Positions 34,201 through 45,757 of a stretch of 64,000 nt of DNA are shown here, piece by piece (positions within the stretch are counted from its first letter, which is position 1; each line of letters starts with the position of its first letter). Origin of the DNA: Petrosia ficiformis (Eukaryota > Porifera > Demospongiae > Haplosclerida > Petrosiidae); assembly GCA_947044365.1 (NCBI GenBank), contig OX345636.1, positions 47,408,896 through 47,472,895 of the forward strand. The letters run 5' to 3'. The notes beneath the pieces were generated by a model, which was not told where the DNA came from, searched no databases, and was given only the letters and a program-made list of their open reading frames with translations. The translations under genes were made by a program, and so were the position numbers.

Positions 34201-37200
34201 TTGCCTTACAAGATAGCAGCACTACAAAGTTAGTAATACATAAACAATAAATGTTAGTATATTAAATGGAATTACCTGTTCAACACCTTTAATCAGATTT
34301 GGAATATTTGCAAAAGATTCTTCATTAGTTACATCATAAATCAACATAACACCCTATACAAGAGAAGAGAGTTAAATACTTAACATTCACTAAATGAAAT
34401 GTGATATTACTGCCCAAAATCACCCTCCACCCCTACCCCCAAATTGCAATGGTGTACTATGATAGTCTAGTTTAATCTCACAGGATCAATACATGATTAT
34501 ATTTTAACTCATCAATGGATTGAAATTTGACGTACGCAAAAAAATGGGGAGCTTAATTATGACAATGGTGTGGAAAAAATTTTTATGGCCCGTAGGGCCA
34601 TCCCTATAATTGCTTTCCACGGGGTTTAATGTATATATATATATATATATATATGTTTGTGTCACTTGCGCGACTATGCGTTGTATACGTAGTTAAGGAA
34701 GTTGCGTCATTCCCGGGGGCCTGGTCAATTAATGGGCGTGGCGCGTAAAAGAACGCGCGTTCGAGGCTCTTCGAGCTATAGACAAGCCAGCAAGATTCAG
34801 AAACTGCTAATAACTGTTCCATTTAGCAGAGAAACAGTATAAATATTATGCAAGAATCTTTAACAAGTAAGTATAATAAGTTGTTATGTTTCAGATATGA
34901 GGAAATCATCATTTAGAATCTTGTAGGAATACTTCAGTCAGTTCATCAAAGATCTGTGTACTTAGACTGCAATCAGGCTTACACTTACTTCTTCAGGCCC
35001 CAGCTTTCGAGTACACAGAAAGGTAGAGACACTAGTGCCTAGTGATGTGCGATACCACTAAATAATAGTATTGTGTATCGCTACCAAAAATATCACAATA
35101 CGATACAGTATCACGATATTTGAAATATTATTGAAACACTTATAAAATGTAAATAAATGTCTTATTTGGATGTATTTGTCAAGAAATGGTAAAAGAATCA
35201 ATGAAAGTTATGTGCACTAGCTTTTTATAATTACTTTTAGGTATCAAATTAGACAAATTAGAAAAACCATGTTTACTAAACTGTCCATTCCAGTGTATCG
35301 ATACACCCAAAAGCTAATATTGTATCACGATATTCAACGAAAATATCGATATTTCGATATATCGATACGTATCGCACATCACTACTAGTGCCATCAGCAA
35401 TGCTTAATACATAGTCATCACAAAGCAAATATAGGGATGTTTTTTTTCTCTATATACACTTGTTTTTAGTCATTCCAAACTAAAGTTATGAACATTTTTC
35501 TGAGGTCAAGATGAACATGAATGACCTTTAACTGTTATTGTGTACAAAAAAACCAAGAAAAGACAAATATCTTTAGAGTTTACCTTTAAGACGATCAGCA
35601 CATAGTAATCATAGTGATAGTTTTTCTCCATAATTAACACCCTAAGTAAAATACTTTAAGTCAGCTGTTAAAGAACGTGCGCTCTAGCTCCAAGAAAAAA
35701 AAAGAAAGCTGCTTGTAGCTCACGTAGCAACTGGAAGTAATAGTTAGCTATTATACCTGAAATATGTTCCTAAAGTTGTACAAGATCCTTTAGGGATAAT
35801 TGTTTCTCTATATACGTATCTTGTTAGAATTGTTTATCACAGTGGAACTGACACAATGCAAGGCTTTGTGTCTTATTGTGAACTAGATATATGTATACAA
35901 TACATGTGGGTGGGCCTGGTGTTGGATATTATTATAATTACAGCATGAATTATGATTACCATGTAAAGAGATGATTTATGATTACATTAGGGCTGGGACG
36001 ATGGTAGCAATACACATTCATAGCTTTGTCAACAAAAACGAACGAATATTCAAAGGTTCGCACGTGTTTATAATAAATTTTTATGGCTCGTAGGGCCATC
36101 CCTATGATTGCTTTCCCACGGGTTCGAACTATATATATATATATATATATATTTATATGTTTGTGTCACTTACGTGAGTATGCGTTGTATACATAGTTAA
36201 GGAGTTACGTCATTCCCGGGGGCTCGGTCAATTAATGGGCATGGTGTGTAAAAGAACGCGCACTCAAACTCTACAGACCAGCAGAAAGAAAGCTGTGTAT
36301 TACATAGAAACTGGAACTAATAGCTAGCTATTCTACTTGAAATATATTCCTAAATTTCTTCAAGGTTCTTTAAAAGGTAAACAGGGTAGATAATGCTGAT
36401 GTGTTTCAGGCATCATAAAGTTAGCCATGATTACTGAATGCTGAATGCTGGACACCACAAAGCATTCATAGAGATACGTTTTTTTCTATATATCTTGTTA
36501 TCAATGGAGTGTTTGAATGTGATGAATATTTACACCCCTGGAACGTTTTTTAAGCTACAGGCCACTAGAAGCAACCTCAGAGCATAGATTTAAACATTTT
36601 TGTGGGGACATACCTCAACACCTTTGCACAATCTTGTGTCATTCCTTAGATAAAATGCCTGTAGGAAACCCCGCTAACACTTGTGTATTCTTGGAGTGCA
36701 GTACAAACATAATTTTTACATGTCATTTGGTTAACAATGTTCAATCAGTGTTGTTTTCAGCATACACTTTAAAATTAAAAGGTAGGACAGCACCATAGGG
36801 AAACATTGAATAATGATCTCTTCCATTTAACCATATAGATAATGATTATAATTAAACATACCATAGCTCCTCTGTAATAAGCTGTAGTGATAGTTTTGAA
36901 TCTCTCTTGACCTGCTGTATCCCTTTTGACGCAAGGAAAATGGTGACAAAGGCAGCCAAATCGAGAAGAAACAGTAAATGGTGCATACAAAAAAAGAAAA
37001 TATAATAGAGAAAAGTGTCATAAAAAATAATTATAATTCTCGTCAGTTGTACATTGATGTTTGCCGTTGATACTAATACATTCATAATGTAAAAAAAATC
37101 ATAATGAGAAGTTCATAAGAAAGGTATTAACTAACCATATTTGCAGTTTGACAACCTTTCCATCTATATTTGTCGTTGTAATTTTAAAATCAATACCTAT

Positions 37201-39008
37201 AATAATTTGTGCACATTAAAATAACATTCAAAAGACTATCACCCAATCATATTAGTAGACTATCCCTAATAATTAGTGATGCACCAATAAGAGACTATAC
37301 TGTATATTCCGATAAACCGATAATTACTTTAGATATGTACAGATAACTGATAACTCCAATATTCTATCTACCTTCTGGTTTCTGAGTCTTTTAACGAAAA
37401 TGAACATTTTATCAATAATTATGTGTATCATATAATCAATTAATTATGTTATAATCACAAGAAATGACATTATTGGTACATGTTTTACAATATTGGTTAC
37501 ATTGTTCAGAAATAACAGATAACAATACTGAAATAAAGGCCAATAATGACCGATACCGATTACTGATCCAATTATTGGTACATCACTACTAATATTTATT
37601 ATACATGTACATGCATGTAAGTGGTGATTATATACTATAGCTTTAAAACAAGTGATATTTTTCAGAAGCTTTAATAATAGTAATGACTTAGTAATGTCCA
37701 ATGAGCAGCCAGCCAATACAACAAGATGTGAGTAAATCATAAGATTTTTCATGACCAAATCACAAATTATTCTTAATCAGATTTCATCATAAAATCATTT
37801 TACTAAAAGCTCCAAATGAAAGTAAAATACATACCAAATGACTGATGCCTTTCAGACCATCTTTAGTATAACACTATTGGTTGCTATAGAAATGCCAACA
37901 GAAATCACATCTGAATGCTTGAAAAAACCCTAGAATTGTTAATAGTCTAGATGTATGCACACACACACACACACACACAGATTCATTTCCAGGTACATGT
38001 GTACATGTAATCATATATAGCACTGCATCAGAGATTCCCAATCATCTTTAGACCTGCTTTTGTATAGTGCTTGTGACAAACATCTATTCTATAGCTATTA
38101 TCAGCTTTCAGCCAAAAAAAAAAAAAAACGTTTGTATGGGTGAGGCGTTTGCTAAAGGAAAACTCAAGTCTGTCATTAAAGTGCACATGAGTGACAGTCA
38201 TATATAGTTAGACATTTGACAGAGAGGAAACTAATGACAGCAGACCGATCAACATCAACTTTGGTTAAGTACCAAATTTAAATCATAGTAACATGAAACT
38301 TTCAATCACTTGCTCTGCTGTCTTATGCTATTAATGAACTTAATGAATATCATTTTTGATATATGAGTCATGCCCGGCGTTATAAAAATTTGGGGCTCCC
38401 GTAATTTTGGGGTTTCTTAGTCTTAAAATAACGTTAAATTGGGGGCCCACTTTGTTAAAATAGGTCTCCTCCTATGCATCCCAAAATATTACCTCTGATG
38501 CTGATCATCTGTATGAAATCTGATATGATTGTTTACCTAATGACAAGGGTCATACATTGCAAGGGCTCCTAGAGTGGTCATACATTACAAGGGAGATTCA
38601 ACAAGGAACTTATTTCATGAGGGTGGTCCTATTTTTATACGACAACGGTGTACAAATCAATCCACTTCTTTACAAAGGTTGGTTACCTCGCCCACCTAAT
38701 CAAACATCTGGCCACACAAGACTAATAAGTGAGTTATAGAGAAAAGACAGCTACTAAATGTGACCTAGTAATAACCCACTGATGATGAGTCATAAATGCA
38801 TACCAGTACACCATACTATGGCCATTAAAATTAATTTTGTCAAAATATATGATCACGAGTGACTCAGTTAGGAAAACTCACCTATTGTTGATATAAAAGA
38901 AGAAGTAAATGTATCATCTGTATATCTAAGCAAAATATTAGTTTTTCCAACTTCACTGTCACCAATCAAAAGCAGCTTCAACAGAAAATCAAATGATGAA
39001 TTCGCCAT
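31288..39008 (-). CDS. Rab GTPase gene, array copy 3 (best-preserved array member)
   Basis: Seven minus-strand exons with GT-AG borders: 39008-38882, 37196-37136, 36922-36862, 34353-34276, 32173-32084, 31534-31469 and 31329-31288, joining in frame to 175 codons. Motifs: P-loop GDSEVGKTN, switch I FISTIGIDF, switch [16 protein letters not shown] and ETSAKSG, all canonical apart from Glu in the P-loop. It resembles the Rab8/Rab10 group, whose members bind GTP on membranes and direct secretory traffic. Two oddities: NIPNLIK in exon 4 where relatives have a Trp, and no recognisable cysteine-ending last exon after exon 7 (donor GTAAG present). Introns 3 and 4 are filled with later insertions. Expression and function are unproven. 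Confidence 0.72.
32500..32631. mobile_element. Hairpin MITE (CTTGAACTTAAT family), copy 3
   Basis: Inverted ends CTTGAACTTAATAGTAACAC and complement; same site as in units 1 and 2. Confidence 0.75.
32699..33772. mobile_element. Insertion in copy-3 intron 4, unknown class
   Basis: Copies 1 and 2 read CTAACAACTGTAATAATTAT here; in copy 3 the sequence departs after CTGTAA into ACCCGAGCGCGTAGGCGGAGG and a (GTCT)n tract, and returns at about 34040. The left end resembles that of the 16036 insertion. An open frame at 33010-33294 (94 codons; includes [19 protein letters not shown]) has no family I recognise. Confidence 0.55.
33773..34037. mobile_element. MITE with about 65-bp inverted arms
   Basis: GAATGCACTGAAGTGCAGAACC leads the left arm. 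The right arm (33971-34037) is its complement, ending GGGTTCTGCACTTCAGTG. The arms continue through TTTACATTAATAAACATTTAAA. A related end is at about 43359-43390 (GAGGGTTCTGCACTGTGAG). Confidence 0.75.
34584..34775. repeat. GC-containing dispersed element D, copy at 34.6 kb
   Basis: It opens with the palindrome ATGGCCCGTAGGGCCAT, then a (TA)n run, GTGTCACTTGCGCGACTATG, TACGTAGTTAAGGAAGTTGC, TCATTCCCGGGGGCC and GGGCGTGGCGCGTAAAAG. Other copies: 36085, 51968, 52118 and inverted at about 29880-30330. Confidence 0.8.
35040..35384. mobile_element. hAT-type MITE, family 4, perfect target duplication and an empty site
   Basis: The ends are TAGTGATGTGCGATAC and GTATCGCACATCACTA. CTAGTGCC is repeated exactly at 35032-35039 and 35385-35392. 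The inverted copy near 29605-29625 reads through without the element and has one CTAGTGCC-equivalent (GGCACTAG), the pre-insertion state. Confidence 0.95.
36085..36265. repeat. Element D, copy at 36.1 kb
   Basis: ATGGCTCGTAGGGCCAT, TTTCCCACGGGTTCG, a (TA)n run, then GTCATTCCCGGGGGCTCGG and GTGTAAAAGAACGCGC. Followed directly by dispersed repeat C. Confidence 0.8.
37274..37588. mobile_element. hAT-type MITE, family 2a, copy in unit 3
   Basis: TAGTGATGCACCAATAAG to TTATTGGTACATCACTA; flanks CTAATAAT and CTAATATT. Same site as 19346 and therefore older than the duplication. Confidence 0.82.
37952..37979. repeat. (CA)n microsatellite
   Basis: A run of CA dinucleotides, longer than the matching runs near 20588 and 28082 in the other units. 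Confidence 0.85.
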
Positions 39009-39448
39009 AACTTGTCTTGACCACACCTCCTCTCATGCTAACGTACGCGTTAACGCATCAAATATCACACGCGTTGTGGATGCCTTTCTCAACTGCACAC
39101 GTGTTGCATAAAACACCACGTATAACGTTTTTTTTTGTCTCATTTAAAAGATGTCTTCAAGTACAGAGTCAAATTGTATGGATTTTTTTAAAAAGAAGAT
39201 AGAATAAAAAAATAGTCCATTATGCCAGAGTAGCACAGTTGCAATTGGTAATCACATGCTTAGACCTACACCTTTTTAGAATTACTTGGAGATAATTATA
39301 TATTGAATGCAAGAATAAAGATGATGATGGTATGAGCGATACATAGCAATGATTTCAATGTACAAATGCATGGATATTTATATGATTTGCTACACTGCAC
39401 ATGCGGTAAAAATGTCACTTGAAATAAAGAGGAATAATTATGTAGCTC

Positions 39449-40793
39449 GAAGAACTTCATTGATAACTATCAGCTAACTGTGAGAAAGAATCAAATACAA
39501 AATATAGAGGTAACACACAATAAGTCACAAGTTGTACAAGTATAATTATGTTATTTATACTGAAGGCAGGCCATAGGCACGAGGTAAATAAATCAAGTTA
39601 CAAATGAGATTGATCGACTTGTACCATGTTGACCAATCAAATTACTTCTTTTAAGGCCAGGCAATTGTTTGACAAAATCCAAGCTGCCTGGATCTACTGA
39701 CCCATTTTGATGATTGATAATATGCTACAACTCTGTCATTTGTTAAATATGTAATTACTGCGTGGCTGATGCCAAACCTACAAATGTAGTTTGTGCACTG
39801 AGCCTTAACTTGCTACTTTTGTATCTCAATAGCTATTTCTCTTTATAATTATTTTGGTATTAGTAGTCAGCTATTATCACTTCTAATAGCTACTGCTGGT
39901 TATGAGGTTTGATTCTTATGTTACAGCCTTTACAATATTAGGTAATGACTCGCTTCACTTGTGCATATCTAATCTAAACCTAATGCTTAGTGCAACGTAA
40001 AGAATGTAATATTAGTATTCTAATTATATGATTGCAAGTTCGCTTTTCCAAGTACTTGTCTGAAATCAAATTTTCCCTTTCCTGTTAACTGTTTCAGTCC
40101 TTTTTACTATTTTCATATACCAATTTTTCTGCATGAATTTTATGGGGAATGAATTTTACTGGTCATCTCATGGTAGGAGTGGTGGCAGGGACTTTATTTC
40201 TACAAACAAACCTTGCCATTTTGCCTCTGTCGTAGCTAACTACTCTCAAGTCATATCACATTTGTTACCCACTAGAATCTTTTCAACATTTTCTTTTCCA
40301 TTTTATTTGAAGATATAGAGATACATAAATACAACACGTTATTGGAACAAGAGAAATTCTATATATACGTATAGTATGATGGTGAGATCATTTCTTTGAT
40401 GTGGTGAGTTCTATATATTGTATATATAGACCTTCCATGCGCACACTATGCAGATGTCACCATCATACTATATATATTACATATATATATATATACCATA
40501 CAGAAATCACTTATTCAGGTAGGTGCATGTATAGTGTGGTTTATCTTGCTTATGGAGGACATAAGTCAATATCAATTATTTCATACATTTTTAAACCAAC
40601 GATTTTATGCATGCTATATATACTCATATACTCACAATAAGGTAAGGTGTGGTAATTTCAGGAATTGCCTGTAATCACATTATTGCAAGGTAGAATGTAT
40701 CATTTAATATCTAAGCAAAATATTATATAGTCTTTCAACTTCACTGTTGCCAACCAAAAGCAGCTTACACTGACAATCCACTGAATTTATCAT
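39449..40793 (-). pseudogene. Rab array copy 4, remnant
   Basis: Three decayed minus-strand exons remain. Exon 1 remnant at 40793-40693 has a degraded P-loop region and no open frame. Exon 5 at 40302-40217 matches the array exon but lacks 4 nt just after the NKCD-encoding bases, breaking the frame, and its donor is GCAAG. An exon 6 piece at 39479-39449 is truncated. Exons 2, 3, 4 and 7 were not found. Confidence 0.78.
40371..40474. mobile_element. Short MITE-like inverted repeat
   Basis: TATAGTATGATGGTGA and its complement TCACCATCATACTATA face each other about 70 bp apart, inside the remnant copy 4. Not present at this place in units 1-3. Confidence 0.6.
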
Positions 40794-42494
40794 AACTCAA
40801 GCATGCTTGTTCAACCACACTTCCTCTCATACTGTAATCATTGTTGATAATTAAAAGCTATAATAAATTATAATTATAATTACAATAATAATTATTTCAC
40901 TGTCTTTATAGTACACACATAAGACTGGGATGTCATTATATTGTAGTTATAGGATTTAAATCACTTGAAGCAAATGACGCTGAACTAATAATTCATCAAT
41001 CTATCGAAAGAAACAGTATAAATAGATAGAGATATGTATGAATGGTACATGGATAGAAAGTTGAGTAATTATAATGATTTGTATGATACATCATTCAGTT
41101 TACCAATTAAAACATTAAATAGATTGTCTTACATATTTGGAAACTGAAATATCTCTTGCCAATGTCACAAAAGCCTAAATGTAACAAAAATGGACAAATT
41201 AAAACAAAGAGAAGAAGCACATATAGTGATTTCTAGAGGCAAAAGAGAAAACTGTATGTGAAGAAAGGGTATAGGGACATTTATATTGACTCGTATTTAT
41301 AATTATATTTGTAGGTTATTATTATATGGAGTTTGATTTCCCAGCAAACATCTTCTCCATCATATTTCTTCAATTTTACTGTGTAGAAAAGCATAATCAT
41401 AAAGCAACCTCATGCTAAAATGTATTTCTATTATAATTATAATTTTTACTGTGTTGTTAGTCTTGTTACCAAACTATTTATCACTTAAATAATTATAATA
41501 CAGTATAGAAAGCATAAAGCAAATTGAATTGGTCTATTCTCTAGTCTCAAGCTCCTCTCACTTCCTTTATCTGCTTCAATTTCTCTTGCATTGTTTGCAT
41601 GTCTTTTATTGTTAATTTACAGCAGTGTTCCTGCATTAGTTTGATGTGCGTGATTGTGTTATTACAGATTCATGCAACACCTCTTTCTCTAGAACCAGTG
41701 GTCCAGTAGCATGGTTTCACTCATTCAATTGATAAATTTACTGAGAACTAACTTGTTCTATATTATGTCCTGATTTAGCACTAGTTTCAAAAAACTGCAT
41801 TTCATGATTATCGGCTAACTATAAAACATCACACACAAGTAGAGAGTAAGATAGTCACACACACACATGCATGCAGTGTTAACACAATGCCCACATGCAT
41901 ATGAACATATAGACACAGAGAGACACATTGACATATCTAAATGCATACATACATGCCTATGAAAATACATATACAAATGTATGCATGATAGTCTGCGATC
42001 TTACAATTCTTCCTCTCTCAAAACTGATTACTCTGGAATCATTCATGTCACATTTGTTACCAACTAGAATCTTTTCAACATGTGGATTTGCATACTGAAG
42101 ATACACAATAATTAGAGATAACTTTAATTACTATACTAACCAATACTATACAATGTATGTCAAAACATGTGCCGACATTTGCTCAAGTACCAGACACTCT
42201 CTTGGGTTTTGATTGATTTAAGTAACAATTGAAATCTGGTACTCGTGCATGAAATTGAAGACTTCATGAAGTTGTGTTCATTCTTGTAGGATCAAAAAAT
42301 GACAATGTCATATTTAATTAAACTTACAATGAAAAACAGGACTGAGAGCATACTATAATTGAACATTACCACATATGTCTCACTTATGATTTTGAATTAA
42401 TAAAAGTTAACTACTAAAGTCATCCATGTTCACTTGGCCCTCAGGAAATTAGAAACAATTTAGCTTGTAAATACTACAGCACAATAAATTTGTA

Positions 42495-42550
42495 TTCATT
42501 TCTATCTCATCCCTGTTCTAATGATGCAAGTCTCATTCTTACACTATTGC
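42495..42550. repeat. Single unit related to the 53-bp repeat at 2.9 kb
   Basis: Shares CTATCTCATCCCTGTTCTA-like sequence and GATGCAAGTCTCATTCTTA with the array at 2841-3210. Confidence 0.55.
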
Positions 42551-43661
42551 ACTGTTTTAAAGTTCTAGAAATTAATTTATTATGCTCAAATGGCAATACA
42601 AAATGGCCAAGAGAGCATGGATAAACTAAAATTTTGCTGAAATGTGTATCTATAAATATCACAATAAAATAACCTTTTCAGTTTGTCCAATCCAATATGT
42701 GATATTATTAAATGATTCTTCATCAGTTACATCATAGACAATCACAATGCCCTATAATTATAAGATAGAGGATGAAATAAGCAAGTTATATTGAATGGTC
42801 AAGTGATGTTGACCAAGCAGTTGATATCTTGATTGCATGGTCATCTCATTGGTCATCATGCATTTAATTGGAACTGGTTAATTAATTATCTACTACTTCT
42901 AAAATTAATACTAATAGTGACAGGAGGTACATGTATTTCTTGTGCATTCACATTATGACCACTTGTGATTGTACCACATGTGAAAGTGTATGGAAAAATA
43001 GTACTTTCATCCTATGTAAGAATGAAATATTTGTGGTAAGTATAACTAACACTGATTTTACAAAAACTAATGTATTATTATTTTGCTATGAATAGCTCTC
43101 GCCTGCATAGGCGGTCACTTTCTAGCTCCACCTATTTAATTTCATGCATGTGATTGAAGCCCAAAAATGTAAAAGTGTTTTCTACTTGATTAATTTATGT
43201 TGAGCTTCTATACTAGGAATTATGTAGGACTGGTATGGAGTGTAAGTTGTATATTACACACACACATACATGTACATATTATAATCTCAGCATTATAATT
43301 AATATAATAGTCAAGTCAGTATTGTAATTATTGTTCTTATTTCCCAATCACACTTGTGGTGAGGGTTCTGCACTGTGAGTGCATTCATTATATATGTAGT
43401 TAGGAACCCAATATAGGAATGTATGGAAAATGTACTCGATGAATAATTAGAATGTTTTTATCACGTGAATTTCTGCATTTATGGTTGAAATTTTGCTTGC
43501 ATACCACAATGTTCAAAGTTTGATATTTTTGCATAGCACAACAAAACAAATATACATTCAACGCAAAGTATTGAACAGTATTGAACTAACTGACACTAGA
43601 CTATTTCTATATACCAAGGCAAAATAATTGGCAATGGAGTCATTACTTTGTATATAAAAAC

Positions 43662-43950
43662 TAGTGTTGTTTTAGATATAACTAAAACCTTTTCATTTTG
43701 TCTTTTAATTAATGAAACTAAATTACAGGCGTCTTTTAATTAATGAAACTAAATTAAAAGTAATAACTAATTATAAAATAAAAATTGGGCAATAATGGGC
43801 ACTTTCAGTTAGCTAACTAAAACTAAAACCCTTTTAGTAAGCCTAATATTACCTTAGTTAATTAAACTACAACTAAACTAAAAGTTTGAGAAACTAGACT
43901 GTTATATAACTATAACTAAAAGTGGCCATTATTGTCAAACTAAAACATTA
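43662..43950. mobile_element. hAT-type MITE, family 5, degraded copy
   Basis: Starts TAGTGTTGTTTTAGATATAAC and ends CAAACTAAAACATTA. Interior consists of many AACTAAAA blocks. Flanks ATAAAAAC and GTAAAAAT are a weak 8-bp match. The better copy is at 53145. Confidence 0.6.
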
Positions 43951-44017
43951 GTAAAAATGCCTGAACTCTAGCTTGAATAATTCTCTCTTTGGAAATGAAA
44001 TTTCAATTAAATTTTAA

Positions 44018-44613
44018 CCCTTAGAGGGCTGAGCTTATTTCTCAAAATATTTCCCATTTCCAACACTGGCATCTCTGCTGCATATATTTTGGCCACCGTT
44101 CACTTTCTTTACCCCAAATTTGGCTCCTTTTCCGACATGGAGTACTACTTTTATCAACTTGCTTATCGGGACTTGAAAGTCCCCAAGTGCTTCGTTGGAT
44201 TAATTCAAATGCAGTGCTCTCCCTCTTTTGACTGCAACTGGGGCAAACAAAACTACCCCACTGCATGTTGGCACCAGCTGCACCCACAATTTCGGGTTTT
44301 ACAGCAAGGCAAATCTCAGCTACTGATAGACTGCGTGGGCGAGGTCACTGAAACCCCAAATTGGGTGGGCGAGGAAGGGCTGCACCCCCTTCAAACCCCC
44401 ATTGACAGGGGCACACCCCCTTTAAAATTCACCCCATACTCGTTATTTGGGCCAAAGGGCGGCTGAAAAACCATCAACGTTTTTAGCCTTTTTCATAGGC
44501 TTATGCCTGACAACAGTTACAAACATTTGGAGTGATTCCTAATGTTAGGAACACACTCTGAATCGCATAGGGGTCAAATGTCACATATATGTGACATCAG
44601 CGCTCTATAAGGG
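44018..44613. mobile_element. piggyBac-type nonautonomous element (596 bp), TTAA flanks
   Basis: Begins CCCTTAGAGGGCTGA and ends GCGCTCTATAAGGG, with TTAA directly on both sides (44014-44017 and 44614-44617). TTAA duplication with CCCTT termini is the piggyBac hallmark. The overlapping frames inside (plus 44089-44466, minus 44287-44042) do not show a transposase domain that I recognise. Confidence 0.82.
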
Positions 44614-45603
44614 TTAACAAAGATTTTGAGAAATTACATTGTGATTAATTAATAGAATACTATACATCATCACTCACACATACTTACCATAGTTGCTTTG
44701 TAGTAAACTGGAGTGAAACTTAAGAAGAGCTGTTGACCAGGTTTCTCACTTTGAGAATAAGAAGAAAATGTGACAATAGGAGATACTTAATTGAGTCATT
44801 TGAGTGACAAACAACTCACAATACTTGTAATAGTATTTTCCTTTCATCAATGTTTATATTTTTTGTCTTAAATGTAGTACCTAGTGTAACAGTAGTAAAA
44901 AATTATTTATCACTAAATGAAAGGTGATTTGCATTCATCTCGACAGCAGAAAAAGTATAAAAATGAGCTTCATAGCTTTTCTGTACCATTAATTTTCAAT
45001 AATAATAATTATTATTATCAATAAATTAATAATTATTTGAAGAATTATTCTGCTGCATTTATTTGTATTAATTCGTCAGTAAAAAATGTTTTGTTTTTGA
45101 TTTTACTAAAATTTTGGTATAATCATAAAGTTTTACTTTAAAGAGGAAGTCCAGCTGCATGGAGATACATAAAATTACACTGAACAGGTATAAGGGTTGT
45201 GTATTTGAGTCTCACACAAGTGAGTTTTATGGATATTCAACATACAAATAAATAGAAGATATATAGTCTAGATCTAGGAATGAATATAATCACACATTTT
45301 TAGGGGGAAAAATTGATAATTATTATTACAGTAGAATATAATTACATATCCATAATTGTAACTGAACACTGTGATTGTTCAGCACAAGAAACACTTATAA
45401 ACCTATAGTGGGTAAATTTATAAAACTGAAAACGTGTCTGTAAAAACGTCATGCGAGTAATAATAACTGTACCTCTTGCTAATGACGTGCATTCTAAATT
45501 AGTTATATAGTCCTCTGATGTATAAAAGATTATTAATCCAGAGAATGCTATAAATCATAATTCACACTCTGGGTTTATATTGGTCTAATTTACAGCATGT
45601 TTA

Positions 45604-45757
45604 CACTACACAGAAGAGCAGTTCCGGAATGACCAGGAATAATTGACAGTTCTGTCTGCAAAGAATGATTCAGATGACCAGAAATGTCACGATTTCAAAA
45701 CTACTTTACACACACTTAATTAATTAACAAGAACTGTTCTTCTGTGTTGTGTAGCAC
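45604..45757. mobile_element. MITE-like element in the intron of the fifth Rab copy
   Basis: CTACACAGAAGAGCAGTTCC at the left is mirrored by GAACTGTTCTTCTGTG and TTGTGTAG at the right. About 150 bp, no coding capacity. Confidence 0.6.

Larger units (their letters stand above)
12650..40830. repeat. Tandem segmental duplication carrying Rab genes (about 3.5-4 units)
   Basis: Unit boundaries can be followed by the same spacer sequence at about 12650, 22560, 28800 and 39200. Every unit carries Rab exons on the minus strand in the same order, with shared introns and repeats. Unit lengths differ (about 9.9, 6.2 and 10.4 kb, then a truncated unit) because of later insertions and deletions. Confidence 0.88.

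Noticed and set aside
44089..44466. 125-codon frame as a gene
   Set aside because: Lies wholly within the piggyBac-type MITE, overlaps an opposite frame, and shows no transposase motif.
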